From NCBI RefSeq assembly GCF_005116715.1, contig NZ_SWCI01000011.1, forward strand, positions 1-64,000: 64,000 nt of DNA, written 5' to 3'. Below are positions 9,259 through 17,885 of the stretch, in pieces (positions within the stretch are counted from its first letter, which is position 1; every line of letters starts with the position of its first letter). The notes beneath the pieces were generated by a model, which saw only the letters and a program-made list of their open reading frames with translations, made no database searches and had not been told where the DNA came from. Source of the stretch: Ferrimonas sediminicola. GTDB lineage: Bacteria; Pseudomonadota; Gammaproteobacteria; Enterobacterales; Shewanellaceae. Made by a program: the position numbers and the translations under genes.

Positions 9259-9507
9259 ATGATAATTCAAGACCACAGCCTGGTTAACGAGTTTCCCAAC
9301 CAGGTGGACCTGATTCAGGAACTCAACCTCGCCGACGACACCTTCCACAAGCTGTACAACCAATATCATGAACTGGACCGCGAAGTCCGACGCATTGAGG
9401 AGGGCCTTGAAAACACCACAGACGAGTACCTCGAAAGCCTGAAACTCAAGCGCCTTGGCCTGAAGGACGAACTCTACAACCGCCTGCAGCAGGCAGAGCA
9501 AGCCTGA
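9259..9507 (+). CDS. YdcH/DUF465 family small protein
   Basis: An 82-residue acidic, helical protein of the YdcH (DUF465) family, whose function is not established. It shows the typical pattern: FPNQVDLIQELNLADDTFH, then a charged helix LYNQYHELDREVRRIEEG, then LKLKRLGLKDELYNRLQQ. I chose the ATG at 9259 because AAGGAGG ends eight bases before it. An in-frame start at 9214 lacks such a site. The gene stands alone, downstream of a putative FNR box, and converges on dodecin. The two helices probably form a hairpin. Confidence 0.85.
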   Translation: MIIQDHSLVNEFPNQVDLIQELNLADDTFHKLYNQYHELDREVRRIEEGLENTTDEYLESLKLKRLGLKDELYNRLQQAEQA

Positions 9508-9533
9508 TTTCACGCACTTTCACCGCACCATGA

Positions 9534-9560
9534 AGCAGGCTGGGGCCGGCCCGGCCTGCT
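9534..9560. terminator. Hairpin between convergent ydcH-type and dodecin genes
   Basis: AGCAGGC and GCCTGCT arms enclose the GC-rich core GGCCGGCC. It ends one base before the dodecin stop codon. There is no T-run, so termination efficiency is uncertain. Confidence 0.45.
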
Positions 9561-9770
9561 CTAATCCTCCAGGGTAAAGCCCACTTTCAAGGTCACCTGC
9601 CAATAGGCCACCTTGCCATTCTCGATCTGTCCCCGGGTTTCCACCACCTCAAACCAGCGAAGGTTGGCCACCGTCTGGTGGGCGCGGTCGATGGCGCTGC
9701 TGATGGCATCCTCCAGGCTGGTGCGTGAGGAGCCGACCAGCTCCAGCTTCTTGTAGGTGTGATTGCCCAT
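9561..9770 (-). CDS. Dodecin, flavin-binding storage protein
   Basis: A 69-residue dodecin, a small protein that assembles as a dodecamer and sequesters flavins. The typical strand-helix-strand-strand pattern is present: [20 protein letters not shown], a helix to VANLRWFEV, then the family signature [21 protein letters not shown] split over the last two strands. The conserved Trp in NLRWFEV is the flavin-stacking residue. The ATG at 9770 is preceded by AGGAGGG at good spacing; an upstream ATG at 9794 would add eight residues. The gene is monocistronic. Confidence 0.93.
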   Translation of the reverse strand: MGNHTYKKLELVGSSRTSLEDAISSAIDRAHQTVANLRWFEVVETRGQIENGKVAYWQVTLKVGFTLED

Positions 9771-9874
9771 GATGATCCCTCCTGTGAACAACACTTGAGT
9801 ATAGGCAAGGATCGGGGGGGCTATGCCTGGCGGGGCTCACAGGGTATAACGGGGGAAAGCGTCAGGAGGAGACA

Positions 9875-10213
9875 ATGATCAAGTGGATAGCCGCGGTAGC
9901 GGCACTGGTGATCCTGATGGGCTATGCCCTGTTCCAGCTGGGGGCTGGCGGCCGGCTGGCGGCTGAACTGAACCGGCAGCATCGCAGCGAGGTGGTGCTC
10001 TACAGTGCCAGCTGGTGCAGCGCCTGCGCCGCCACCCGCCAGTTTCTCACCGACAACCGTATCCCCTTCGTGGAGCTGGATATGGAGCAGGATCCCCAGG
10101 GTTCCCGGGAGTTTGCCCAGTTCGGTGGCCACGGCATCCCCCTGGTGCTGGTCAGGGGCCGGGCCATTCGTGGCCACCAGCCCCGGCTGCTGATTCAGGC
10201 ACTGTCTCCCTGA
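9875..10213 (+). CDS. Membrane-anchored glutaredoxin/thioredoxin-like protein
   Basis: A 112-residue protein with one N-terminal membrane segment (residues 4-22) and a glutaredoxin-like fold. VVLYSASWCSACAATRQFL carries a CSAC active site (C48, C51). FVELDMEQDPQG is the second strand and helix, and HGIPLVLVRG contains the cis-proline. The Lys3-anchored helix suggests either orientation, so whether the redox domain is periplasmic or cytoplasmic is open. It converges on gor with a shared terminator. This links two thiol-redox genes by position, but not in an operon. The start has an AGGAGG-type site (GTCAGGAGGAGACA). Confidence 0.8.
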   Translation: MIKWIAAVAALVILMGYALFQLGAGGRLAAELNRQHRSEVVLYSASWCSACAATRQFLTDNRIPFVELDMEQDPQGSREFAQFGGHGIPLVLVRGRAIRGHQPRLLIQALSP

Positions 10214-10232
10214 AGGGCTCCCGACAGATACC

Positions 10233-10260
10233 AAAAAGCCGCTTCAGTGAGCGGCTTTTT
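10233..10260. terminator. Bidirectional terminator
   Basis: Perfect 11-bp stem AAAAAGCCGCT/AGCGGCTTTTT with a six-base loop. It serves the glutaredoxin-like gene and convergent gor. Confidence 0.92.
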
Positions 10261-10278
10261 GCCGTCTGCCCTTGGGGC

Positions 10279-11634
10279 TCAGCGCATAGTACAGAACTCC
10301 TCGGCACTGGTGGGGTGCAGCGCCACGGTGCTGTCGAAGTCCGCCTTGGTGGCACCCATCTTGATGGCCACGGCGAAACCCTGGAGGATCTCATCCATGC
10401 CCAAGCCGATGCCGTGCAGGCCGACGATCCTCTCCTCGGGACCGGCGCACACCAGCTTCATCTGGGTCTGCTGGCGGTGGGCGGTGACCGCGGTGTACAT
10501 GGCGGCAAAGCCGGAGGTGTACACCTTGACGTTCTCCTCGCCGTACTGCTCGATCGCCTGGGGCTCGGTGAGGCCGATGGTGCCGATGGCCGGGTGGCTG
10601 AACACCACGGTGGGCACCAGGGAGTAGTCCATCTTGGCGTGGGGCTGGTTGCCGAACAGTCGCTCGGACAGCTGGCGGCCCGCCTTGACCGCCACCGGGG
10701 TCAGCTCGATGCCACCGGCCATGATGTCGCCCACGGCGTGGATGCCGGGGACATTGGTGTTCTGGTATTCGTCCACCGGAATGAAGCCGCGCTCGTTCAC
10801 CTCGATCCCGGCCGCCTCGATGTTGATGACGTCGGTGGCGGGCTCACGGCCGATGGCCCAGATTAGGGTGTCGACGTTGACGCTGTTGCCGTTCTCCAGC
10901 TTCAGGGTCAGGCTGCCGTCCGCCTCCTTGACCACCTCGCTGGGGACGGAGTGGGTGTGCAGGGTGGGCCCCTCCTTCTCCATCAGCTCCACCAGTGTCT
11001 GGGTGATCAGCGGGTCGAAGTTGCGCAGAGGGGCGTGCTTGCGCACCAGCAGGTGGGTTTCGCTGCCCAGGGAGTGCAGCACCCCGGCCAGCTCCACGGC
11101 GATGTAGCCGGCGCCCACCACCGCCACCCGTTTGGGCTGCTCGGTGAGGGCGAAGAAGCCGTTGGAGTCGATGCCGTGCTCGGCGCCGGGAATGTTGGGG
11201 ATGGTTGGGCGGCCGCCGGTGGCGATCAGGATGTGGGGGGCGCTGTAGCGCTCGCCGTTCACCTCGACGGTGCGCTGATCCACGAACCTGCCGAAGCCGT
11301 TGATCAGGGTGACGCCGTTGGCGTCCAGGCCGCGGTTGTAACCGCCATGAATCCGTTCGATGTAGGCTTCACGGCTTTCCACCAGCTTACCCCAGTCGAA
11401 CCTGTTCAGGGTCAGGTCGAAGCCGTAGTCGGGGCCGTAGAGGTTGACCGCCTCGGCCACCTGGGCGCCGAACCACATCACCTTCTTGGGCACGCAACCG
11501 ACGTTCACGCAGGTTCCGCCCAGGTGCTTGGCCTCGATCAGCAGCACCTTGGCGCCGCGCATGGCGGCCCGGTTGGCGGAAGCGATGCCGCCGCTGCCGG
11601 CACCGAGAACGATATAGTCAAATTGCTGAGCCAT
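10279..11634 (-). CDS. gor: Glutathione reductase Gor
   Basis: NADPH-dependent flavoenzyme that regenerates reduced glutathione in the cytosol. It has an N-terminal FAD Rossmann motif ([14 protein letters not shown]) and the redox-active pair C42/C47 in [13 protein letters not shown]. The NADPH-binding motif is [17 protein letters not shown] near residues 170-186. A second FAD segment (GIHAVGDI) follows, and the C-terminal HPTSAEEF supplies the catalytic His/Glu. At 451 residues it matches E. coli Gor (450). It is transcribed alone. Confidence 0.97.
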   Translation of the reverse strand: MAQQFDYIVLGAGSGGIASANRAAMRGAKVLLIEAKHLGGTCVNVGCVPKKVMWFGAQVAEAVNLYGPDYGFDLTLNRFDWGKLVESREAYIERIHGGYNRGLDANGVTLINGFGRFVDQRTVEVNGERYSAPHILIATGGRPTIPNIPGAEHGIDSNGFFALTEQPKRVAVVGAGYIAVELAGVLHSLGSETHLLVRKHAPLRNFDPLITQTLVELMEKEGPTLHTHSVPSEVVKEADGSLTLKLENGNSVNVDTLIWAIGREPATDVINIEAAGIEVNERGFIPVDEYQNTNVPGIHAVGDIMAGGIELTPVAVKAGRQLSERLFGNQPHAKMDYSLVPTVVFSHPAIGTIGLTEPQAIEQYGEENVKVYTSGFAAMYTAVTAHRQQTQMKLVCAGPEERIVGLHGIGLGMDEILQGFAVAIKMGATKADFDSTVALHPTSAEEFCTMR

Positions 11635-11784
11635 GGGAAGAATCCTTTGATGGTGAGCCGTGAATGGGCATAACTAGCCTAAGTTGTACTCCGATCTGGG
11701 GCCGCTCTCAAACGAAAACAAGGGATTGGCTCAATCGGTTTCGATGGTGGCCGGGGTCATGCTCCGGCTCTGCCGACCAACGAA

Positions 11785-11810
11785 AAGGGGGAGCCGAAAG
11801 GCTCCCCCTT
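11785..11810 (-). terminator. Intrinsic terminator of the 11.8 kb barrel gene
   Basis: Perfect 11-bp stem AAGGGGGAGCC/GGCTCCCCCTT with a four-base loop. Read on the minus strand it ends in TTTTCG, just after the outer-membrane gene. Confidence 0.85.
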
Positions 11811-11824
11811 GTGGAAAGTCGGGA

Positions 11825-12511
11825 TCAGAAACCGGCGGTGACGTGCAGGCCGCCCCACAGGTGGCCGGTATGGTGGCCTACATCCAGCTTGACGTCCTTG
11901 TGCCCCTCCTGATGCTCGACAATGGCATTCATAGTCCAGGTGTCGTTGAGGCGGTAGGCCAGGGTGGCCCCGTAACTGGAGTGGTTGGTTCCGTCGTGCT
12001 CCGGGCTGGCGTAGCCGTAGTCGAAGGCGGCAATCACATAGGGGGTAAAGGTCAGTGTCTCGTTGATGGTGAACTCGCGCCGGATGCCGATCTCCAGGAA
12101 ACCGCCCTCGGCCTCGCTGCTGTAGACATAATCCACGAAGGGCTCGAACCACGCCAGGCCGCCGTAGGTCAGGCCGGCGCCCAGTTCGTTGTCTGTTTCG
12201 TCATCCTTGAAAAACTCCAGGCGGGTGTAGCTGCCGTAGAGACTGAAGTCGCCCATCTCGAAACCATACTCGATGCCGACGTTCAGCTCGTCGTAGTCGA
12301 CATCGGCGGCGTAGCCATAGGCGGCGGAGAGGGTGATGCCGTTGGCGAAGCCGGCGGCGCCGTTGAGCCAGAAGATGCCGCCCTTCTCCAAGTTGTCACG
12401 GCCTTCGGAGATGTACTTGGAGTCGTAGCCAAAGTCCACTTCATACTCTGCTGCTGCCGCAGAGAAGCTGGCCAGCGCCAACACTATGCTGGTGGTCAGG
12501 ATGGATTTCAT
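11825..12511 (-). CDS. Outer-membrane beta-barrel protein (TIGR02001-like)
   Basis: A 228-residue exported protein. A signal peptide (MKSILTTSIVLALASFSAAAA, cleavage near residue 21) leads into short alternating beta strands. These include YEVDFGYDSKYISEGRDNL, ITLSAAYGYAAD and LNVGIEYGFEMG, and the chain ends on the aromatic F typical of outer-membrane barrels. The 'Y.SKYISEGRDNL' opening resembles a family of uncharacterised barrels recalled as TIGR02001. I chose the ATG at 12511 because it begins the signal peptide; upstream in-frame sequence is non-coding in character. The gene has its own terminator and a dyad operator candidate about 120 bases upstream. Confidence 0.75.
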   Translation of the reverse strand: MKSILTTSIVLALASFSAAAAEYEVDFGYDSKYISEGRDNLEKGGIFWLNGAAGFANGITLSAAYGYAADVDYDELNVGIEYGFEMGDFSLYGSYTRLEFFKDDETDNELGAGLTYGGLAWFEPFVDYVYSSEAEGGFLEIGIRREFTINETLTFTPYVIAAFDYGYASPEHDGTNHSSYGATLAYRLNDTWTMNAIVEHQEGHKDVKLDVGHHTGHLWGGLHVTAGF

Positions 12512-12623
12512 TGTGATATGCCTGTTTGTTTGCCTGTTTGAGGATCTGCTTGCCTGGTTGCAAATCTTCCCGAAAGTGAGAATTGATTTTATTTCTATTG
12601 CCGACCCTGATCCGTGATTCAAG

Positions 12624-12648
12624 TGGAAGTCGTGTGAAAATTCCACAC
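12624..12648. promoter_or_regulatory. Nested inverted repeats, possible operator
   Basis: GTGTGAAAATTCCACAC (12632-12648) is a 17-base imperfect dyad with 5-bp outer arms. It is nested with a second pair, GTGGAA (12624-12629) and TTCCAC (12641-12646). It lies 113-137 bases upstream of the barrel gene start. It loosely recalls a CRP half-site pattern but the spacing is wrong, so the binding protein is unknown. Confidence 0.4.
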
Positions 12649-12869
12649 ATATACGCGGTCTAAATCACGAATATGGTATTTGGCACTTCAACTTGGGATC
12701 TCCAATGGCGCCCGAGGTTTGCCCCACTATATGGATTATGCCTGGGTATTATTTTTTTTAAATACTTCATACTTATTGTTGTTCGGGTAATGTGAGGGAG
12801 TGTGAGCCAGGTCAGCCTGGGAGGCGGGGCGAGTCGCCGCAGGAAAACCATCAAAGTTGCTGGTTCCAT

Positions 12870-12898
12870 CTTGTTTTTAAGGCGGCGGTGCCCCATGT
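12870..12898 (+). promoter_or_regulatory. Sigma32 (heat-shock) type promoter of prlC
   Basis: CTTGTTT (12870-12876) and CCCCATGT (12891-12898) are separated by 14 bases. They match the heat-shock consensus CTTGAAA-N(11-16)-CCCCATNT at five of seven and all defined positions respectively. The predicted start site is about 45 bases before the prlC ATG. E. coli and Salmonella prlC (opdA) are known sigma32-dependent genes, which supports the call. Confidence 0.7.
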
Positions 12899-12952
12899 AG
12901 GGAGAAGACACTACCCTTTATTGCGGGAACCACAGACCTACAAGGAGCCCCC

Positions 12953-14992
12953 ATGACCAACCCCTTGATGAACACCGACCAGCTGCCCCAGTTCTCCTCC
13001 ATTCGACCCGAACATGTTCAGGAGGCGGTGGAGCAGGCCCTGACCGCCTGCCGTGCAAAGGTCGAGCAGGTGGTGGCGTCCGGTGCCCCCTATACCTGGG
13101 ACAGCCTGGTGGAGCCCTTAGAGGAGGTGGACGATCACCTGGGCAAGGTGTGGTCTCCGGTGAGCCATATGAACTCGGTGGTCAGCAATGATGCGCTGCG
13201 CGAGGCGCACGACAGCTGTTTGCCGGCCCTGTCCGAGTACGGCACCTGGTTGGGGCAGAACGAGGGGTTGTATCAGGCCTACAAGTCCCTGAGCGAGTCC
13301 CCCCACTATCAGCAGCTGACCCTGGCACAGAAGAAGGTGATCGACAATGCCCTGCGCGACTTCGAACTGTCCGGCATCGGCCTGGACGAGGCCAAACAGA
13401 AGCGATTCGGTGAGATCCGCCTGCGCCTGTCTGAGCTGTCCAGCCAGTATGCCAACCGGGTGCTGGACGCCACCAATGCCTGGAGCAAGCGGGTGGTGGA
13501 TGTGTCCCGGTTGGCGGGGCTGCCGGACAGCGCCATCGCCGCCGCCCGCCAGACAGCCGAGCAGCGCGGCCTGGAGGGCTACCTGCTGACCCTGGAATTT
13601 CCCTCCTACATCGCGGTAATGACCTATGCCGATGACGTGGAATTGCGGCGCGAGGTCTATACCGCCTACTGTACCCGGGCTTCCGATCAGGGGCCCAATG
13701 CCGGTGAGTTCGACAACTCGCCGCTGATGGCCGAGATGCTGGCGCTGAAGCATGAGCTGGCGGGCCTGCTGGGGTTCGGCAGCTATGCCGAGATGTCCCT
13801 GGCCACCAAGATGGCGGAGGAGCCGACCCAGGTGATGGCCTTCCTCAATGAGCTGGCCCTGCGCTCCCGTCCCCAGGCCCAGCAGGAGCTGAAGCAGCTG
13901 GCCGACTACGCCAGGGCGCACCATGGGGTGGACAGCCTCGATGCTTGGGACATCGCCTACTTCTCCGAGAAACAGAAGCAACACCTCTACAGTATCTCCG
14001 ACGAACAGCTGCGCCCCTATTTCCCTCAGGAGCAGGTACTTACCGGGCTGTTCGCCACCGTGGAGAGGTTGTTTGGGGTGACCGTCTCCGAGGTGGCGGG
14101 GGTGGACGTCTGGCATCCGGATGTACGCTACTTCGAGATCCACGATGGCCAGGGGGCGCTCAGGGGGAGCTTCTACCTGGACCTCTTTGCCCGCCAGAAC
14201 AAGCGGGGGGGCGCCTGGATGGACGACTGCCGCGGCCGGCGCCAGCGGCGCACCGGCCTGCAGAGCCCGGTGGCCTACCTCACCTGCAACTTCAATGGTC
14301 CTGTGGGCGATAAGCCCGCCCTGTTTACCCATGACGAGGTGGTGACCCTGTTCCATGAGTTTGGTCATGGCATCCACCACATGCTGACCAAGGTGGACGC
14401 CAGCAGCGTCGCCGGCATCAACGGCGTGCCCTGGGACGCGGTAGAGCTGCCCAGCCAGTTCCTGGAGAACTGGTGCTGGCAGGAGGAGGCGCTGGCCTTC
14501 ATCTCCGGTCACTATGAGAGTGGCGAGCCTCTGCCCCATGAGATGTTGGAGAAGATGATGGCGGCCAAGAACTACCAGAGTGCCATGATGATGGTGCGCC
14601 AGCTGGAGTTCTCCCTGTTCGATTTTCGTCTGCATCTGGAGTACCGCCCGGAACTGGGGGATCGCATCCAGCAGACCCTGGATGAGGTGCGTGCCCAGGT
14701 GTCGGTGGTCAAGGCGCCGGAGTTCAACCGCTTCCAGCATGGCTTCAGCCACATCTTTGCCGGTGGCTATGCGGCGGGTTACTACAGCTACAAGTGGGCC
14801 GAGGTGCTCTCCGCCGATGCCTTCAGCCGCTTCGAGGAGGAGGGGATCTTCAATCCGCAGGTGGGGGCCGACTTCCTCGACTGTATCCTGGAGCGTGGCG
14901 GCAGCGAGGAGCCGATGGAACTGTTCAAGCGCTTCCGTGGCAGGGAGCCGCAGATCGATGCCCTGCTGCGTCACAGCGGCATCGCCGCTTAA
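12953..14992 (+). CDS. prlC: Oligopeptidase A PrlC (M3 metallopeptidase)
   Basis: Cytoplasmic zinc endopeptidase that degrades short peptides, including cleaved signal peptides. The 679-residue protein carries the M3 signature HEFGHGIHH near residues 468-476, with the third ligand supplied by the downstream ENWCWQEEAL region. Length is essentially that of E. coli OpdA (680). The ATG follows CAAGGAGCC. It is preceded by a heat-shock-like promoter. In E. coli it forms an operon with rsmJ. Here rsmJ lies 1.9 kb further on, with a minus-strand barrel gene and a TetR gene between, so the operon has been split. Confidence 0.96.
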   Translation: MTNPLMNTDQLPQFSSIRPEHVQEAVEQALTACRAKVEQVVASGAPYTWDSLVEPLEEVDDHLGKVWSPVSHMNSVVSNDALREAHDSCLPALSEYGTWLGQNEGLYQAYKSLSESPHYQQLTLAQKKVIDNALRDFELSGIGLDEAKQKRFGEIRLRLSELSSQYANRVLDATNAWSKRVVDVSRLAGLPDSAIAAARQTAEQRGLEGYLLTLEFPSYIAVMTYADDVELRREVYTAYCTRASDQGPNAGEFDNSPLMAEMLALKHELAGLLGFGSYAEMSLATKMAEEPTQVMAFLNELALRSRPQAQQELKQLADYARAHHGVDSLDAWDIAYFSEKQKQHLYSISDEQLRPYFPQEQVLTGLFATVERLFGVTVSEVAGVDVWHPDVRYFEIHDGQGALRGSFYLDLFARQNKRGGAWMDDCRGRRQRRTGLQSPVAYLTCNFNGPVGDKPALFTHDEVVTLFHEFGHGIHHMLTKVDASSVAGINGVPWDAVELPSQFLENWCWQEEALAFISGHYESGEPLPHEMLEKMMAAKNYQSAMMMVRQLEFSLFDFRLHLEYRPELGDRIQQTLDEVRAQVSVVKAPEFNRFQHGFSHIFAGGYAAGYYSYKWAEVLSADAFSRFEEEGIFNPQVGADFLDCILERGGSEEPMELFKRFRGREPQIDALLRHSGIAA

Positions 14993-15006
14993 GCGGGGAT
15001 ATTCCC

Positions 15007-15032
15007 AGGAGAGGCCCAACCGGGCCTCTCCT
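15007..15032. terminator. Hairpin terminator between prlC and convergent barrel gene
   Basis: Perfect 11-bp stem AGGAGAGGCCC/GGGCCTCTCCT with a four-base loop, located 15 bases after the prlC stop. The T-run is poor. Confidence 0.7.
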
Positions 15033-15043
15033 GCGTTGGGGAG

Positions 15044-15658
15044 CTAGAAGTAGAAGCGGGTTTCCAGCAGCAGGCTGTTGGACACCTGGTTGTGCTCCGC
15101 CCTCAGGTTGAGGGCGATCTGCGGGGTGGGGTAGAACACCAGGCCGACGCTGGAGTGGTTCCATTGTCGGTCGAACTCCTTGGATACCTGGTGGCGGATC
15201 TCCAGGTCCAGCTGGCTGGTGAGCTTGCCTCGGATCTGGAAGGCCACCACCGGGGAGATGGAGTACTCGGTGACCGGTCCCTGGCTCCAGCTGGCGACGC
15301 TGGTGCCCAGACCGACCAGCAGGTCCCAGCGTTCGGTCCCCGCCACCCGGTAATCCAGCCGCCCCTGAAAGCGGTTGAGGCCGGCGTGCTGATACTGCAT
15401 CCCCTCCTCCTGCCAGTTCATCTCGGCGCTGATGTCCAGCAGCCAATGCTGGTTGAGCTGGGCCAGGGCGCCGGCAGAGAGCTGCATGCCGGTGTCATCG
15501 GCGGCGTTGATCTTCGCCAGGGAGGCGTGGGCGTAGTTGTAGTCCACCGGGGTCAGGTAATCGTCGAACCAGTTGCCCAGCCACTGGCACAGGTCGCCGC
15601 ACAGGGCCCAGCTTGGAGTGGGGATCAGGGCAAGCAGCAGTGGGGTGGCACGGATCAC
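15044..15658 (-). CDS. Hypothetical exported beta-barrel protein
   Basis: A 204-residue protein with a short signal peptide (MIRATPLLLALIPTPSWA, cleavage near residue 18). Alternating amphipathic strands follow: LLDISAEMNWQEEG, FQGRLDYRVAG, WDLLVGLGTSVAS, LDLEIRHQVS and LNLRAEHNQVS. It ends ETRFYF, with the terminal aromatic signal of outer-membrane barrels. Two cysteines (CGDLC) lie just after the signal peptide. I do not recognise a named family. It stands alone and convergent to prlC. Function is unknown; a small porin or envelope sensor is possible. Confidence 0.65.
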   Translation of the reverse strand: MIRATPLLLALIPTPSWALCGDLCQWLGNWFDDYLTPVDYNYAHASLAKINAADDTGMQLSAGALAQLNQHWLLDISAEMNWQEEGMQYQHAGLNRFQGRLDYRVAGTERWDLLVGLGTSVASWSQGPVTEYSISPVVAFQIRGKLTSQLDLEIRHQVSKEFDRQWNHSSVGLVFYPTPQIALNLRAEHNQVSNSLLLETRFYF

Positions 15659-16049
15659 AGTGGACTCCTCTTCGGGTGTGACCCATTGAGTACCCGATCT
15701 TGGTGCGGGATTAAAGAGCTGTTTGATGCTGGTTGAATATTATTCGATCCCGGTCAAACTTTTACCACCCTAATTTAATTTATGCACGATTAACGCCGCT
15801 GTAACCCAGATGGCACAAGCTGTCTCGCTTGTATTTTTTTGATGCAGATGGCAGGGCGAAAGGTGCAGTTCGAATGATATTTTGACCTGCGTCAGTTTTT
15901 GCCGAGAAAGTTTCGCAACTCTTTGTTTCTTATGGGAATGCTTCTGTAAGTGGGATCTGTATCTCGGAAGGGGTATCTGGAATCTGGTTATATATCCGCA
16001 TTGTGCCGGTAGAGTGCCGTGCCCCCAGGCAAACAGGAGTAAAAGGACG
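15659..16049. other. 391-base divergent spacer, AT-rich
   Basis: Spacer between the barrel gene and the TetR gene. Its left half is clearly AT-rich. It contains TCGAT-CCCG-GTCAA at 15744-15757, an 8 of 10 match to an FNR box, 86 bases upstream of the barrel start. TTATATAT near 15984 could be part of the TetR gene promoter. Reading frames crossing it have no coding character. I see no RNA gene. Confidence 0.4.
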
Positions 16050-16766
16050 ATGAGTAAATCAGATTTATACAAGGTTAGGGAAACCCGCATTCTGTTGGCT
16101 GCCCTGAACACCGCGAGCAGCAAAGGCGCTCTCGACTTTCGTATGGCCGATGTCGCTCGCGCCGCCGAGTGCTCCGTTGGCACCCTCTACGGCCACTTCA
16201 TCAGCAAAGAGGATATGATGGCCGCCTTGGTGCAGGTTGGCCTGGGCCGTCGTACCGAGTTCGCCAAGCGCCTGGCTTCCCAGGAGCTGAGTGGCATGGA
16301 AAGGTTCGTCAGCTTGCTGGTGCTGGAGCAGCAGCGCCTGGCCCATGACGACATCCTGGCCCAGCTGGAACTGCTGGTGTGCTACAGCGATCTGTGGCGC
16401 CGTGCCGCCGACAAGCGGGTGGCCGCCCTGCGCGATGCCTCCGAAGAGTTTGATCGCCAGCTGGAGGAGGCCTTGATGGTTGCCGAGCAGGAGGGCTATC
16501 GTCTCGACGAGGAGCAGCGATCTCGCCTGGTGGCCCGTGGCCGCGCTGCCGTCCTCGGCAGCCAGCTGCAGACCTCCCGTCAGACCCTGATGCCCTGTGG
16601 TGTCATGGCTGGCGAAGGCGAGTTCTTCAATGTGCTGGCCGACATCGTTCGCTGCGGCAACGGCCCGGTATTGGATGGCAACGAGTGGCTGGCCAAGTGC
16701 CAGAGCGCCCTGGCGTTGGGTCGTGAAATGATCGAGCAGCCCGTTCTGGGCCAGGTCGCCGCCTGA
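16050..16766 (+). CDS. TetR/AcrR family transcriptional regulator
   Basis: A 238-residue regulator with an N-terminal TetR helix-turn-helix: [49 protein letters not shown] spans about residues 10-58, including the signature VGTLYGHF. The larger C-terminal helical ligand domain is not assignable to a subfamily, so the effector is unknown. The ATG at 16050 follows an AGGAG/AAAGG purine stretch; longer in-frame starts run into non-coding sequence. Neither neighbour is an obvious target. It sits between prlC and rsmJ and may control itself or the divergent barrel gene. Confidence 0.88.
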   Translation: MSKSDLYKVRETRILLAALNTASSKGALDFRMADVARAAECSVGTLYGHFISKEDMMAALVQVGLGRRTEFAKRLASQELSGMERFVSLLVLEQQRLAHDDILAQLELLVCYSDLWRRAADKRVAALRDASEEFDRQLEEALMVAEQEGYRLDEEQRSRLVARGRAAVLGSQLQTSRQTLMPCGVMAGEGEFFNVLADIVRCGNGPVLDGNEWLAKCQSALALGREMIEQPVLGQVAA

Positions 16767-16782
16767 TCCGACAGAGTGCCGC

Positions 16783-16812
16783 AAAGGCGCGCCCCTTGGG
16801 CGCGCTTTTTTT
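16783..16812 (+). terminator. Intrinsic terminator after the TetR gene
   Basis: GCGCGCCC and GGGCGCGC arms with a short loop, followed by seven T. Confidence 0.9.
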
Positions 16813-16863
16813 GTGGCTGAAGGGACTGGTATACTCCGGCCATTGCAACTCCCCGGACTCACC

Positions 16864-17628
16864 ATGTACTCCCTTTACCTGGATCAACAGGGCGACGATG
16901 CCCAGCGGCTGCCCGACATCGCCAAGCGCTGGCAGCTCCAGCACAGCGACACCTCCCCCTTCTCCCTGGGGTTTGAGGAGGCGCGCCTCTGTCTGAGGCT
17001 CAGGGATGAGCCCAAGACCGGCGCCATCTGTGTGGACCTGGCGGGGGGCGCCTCGGCCCACAGGCGCAAGTTCGGTGGGGGCCGAGGTCAGGCGATCGCC
17101 AAGGCGGTGGGGCTCAAGGGTGGGGTCACTCCGCTGGTGGTGGATGGTACCGCCGGCCTGGGCCGTGACAGCTTCGTCCTGGCCAGCCTGGGGTGCCGGG
17201 TGATCATGGTGGAGCGTCATCCTGTGGTGGCGGCCCTGCTGGAGGATGGCTTGCGCCGGGCCTGCGAGGATGGTGAGATCGGTGACTGGGTGTCCCAGAG
17301 GCTGACCCTGGCTCCGGGCAACAGCATCGACACCTTGGCCGGTATCGACCAGCAGGTGGAGGTGGTCTACCTGGACCCCATGTATCCCCACCGGGCCAAG
17401 TCCGCCTTGGTAAAGAAGGAGATGCGGGTGTTCCAGCAGCTGGTGGGCAGCGACGAGGACGCCGATGCCCTGCTGGCGCCGGCCCTGGCCCTGGCCCATA
17501 AACGGGTGGTGGTGAAACGGCCCGACTACGCCGAACCCCTGGCGGGGCAGGCGCCCACTATGACCATCGAGACCAAGAAAAACCGATTCGACGTCTATGT
17601 TAAGGCGGCCCTGCCCCAGGGGGGGTGA
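16864..17628 (+). CDS. rsmJ: 16S rRNA (guanine(1516)-N(2))-methyltransferase RsmJ
   Basis: Methylates G1516 of 16S rRNA in the small subunit. The 254-residue protein has the family opening [10 protein letters not shown] methyltransferase motif [21 protein letters not shown], lies at about residues 90-109, and [13 protein letters not shown] near 174-186 is the catalytic DPxY-type loop. The ATG at 16864 is chosen because family homology begins there; an upstream in-frame start would lie inside the preceding terminator. In E. coli it is yhiQ, next to prlC, which fits the local order here. Confidence 0.93.
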   Translation: MYSLYLDQQGDDAQRLPDIAKRWQLQHSDTSPFSLGFEEARLCLRLRDEPKTGAICVDLAGGASAHRRKFGGGRGQAIAKAVGLKGGVTPLVVDGTAGLGRDSFVLASLGCRVIMVERHPVVAALLEDGLRRACEDGEIGDWVSQRLTLAPGNSIDTLAGIDQQVEVVYLDPMYPHRAKSALVKKEMRVFQQLVGSDEDADALLAPALALAHKRVVVKRPDYAEPLAGQAPTMTIETKKNRFDVYVKAALPQGG

Positions 17629-17657
17629 CCCCCGGCGGTCCACACCGTTCACCGGCC

Positions 17658-17807
17658 CTATCTCGGGCTGGTGGGCAGTTTGTCGTATACCCTGCGTCCC
17701 AGCATGCGACGTCGATCGTCGCTCTCCTCTCCCTCCCTGGGCAATGCGCGGCGATCCGGGTTCTGGCGGCGGTCCTCCCGTCGCCGGTCAAAGGGGTAGC
17801 TGTTCAT
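17658..17807 (-). CDS. Putative 49-residue Arg/Asp-rich small protein
   Basis: A short frame begins at the ATG at 17807 with GGAGGT four bases upstream. It encodes 49 residues dominated by a repeating DRR pattern: PFDRRREDRRQNPDRR at residues 5-20, then DDRRRMLGRRVYDKL at about 30-44. The predicted charge is strongly basic and the protein is probably disordered or helical. It lies in the rsmJ-GNAT gap on the opposite strand. I know no named family for it. The good ribosome-binding site and biased composition favour a real gene, but a chance frame is possible. Confidence 0.45.
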   Translation of the reverse strand: MNSYPFDRRREDRRQNPDRRALPREGEESDDRRRMLGRRVYDKLPTSPR

Positions 17808-17885
17808 GGCACCTCCACAGCCTGGGCTTGAGCGCCGTAACTATAGATATAGCTGCTTTTACCCGTCACACAACCTGGAGAGCCC

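Larger units (their letters stand above)
12512..12952. other. Divergent spacer between barrel gene and prlC
   Basis: This 441-base gene-free spacer holds the dyad at 12624-12648 on the barrel-gene side. An A/T-rich tract (about 12748-12785) far below the local GC content lies in the middle, and the sigma32-like promoter of prlC is on the right. I see no RNA gene or further repeat. Confidence 0.6.

Noticed and set aside
13118-15019. 633-codon open frame opposite prlC
   Set aside because: Antisense shadow; PrlC on the plus strand has the full M3 signature.
15770-16183. 137-codon minus-strand frame across the TetR start
   Set aside because: Composition is unlike neighbouring genes, it overlaps the TetR helix-turn-helix coding region and has no Shine-Dalgarno sequence.
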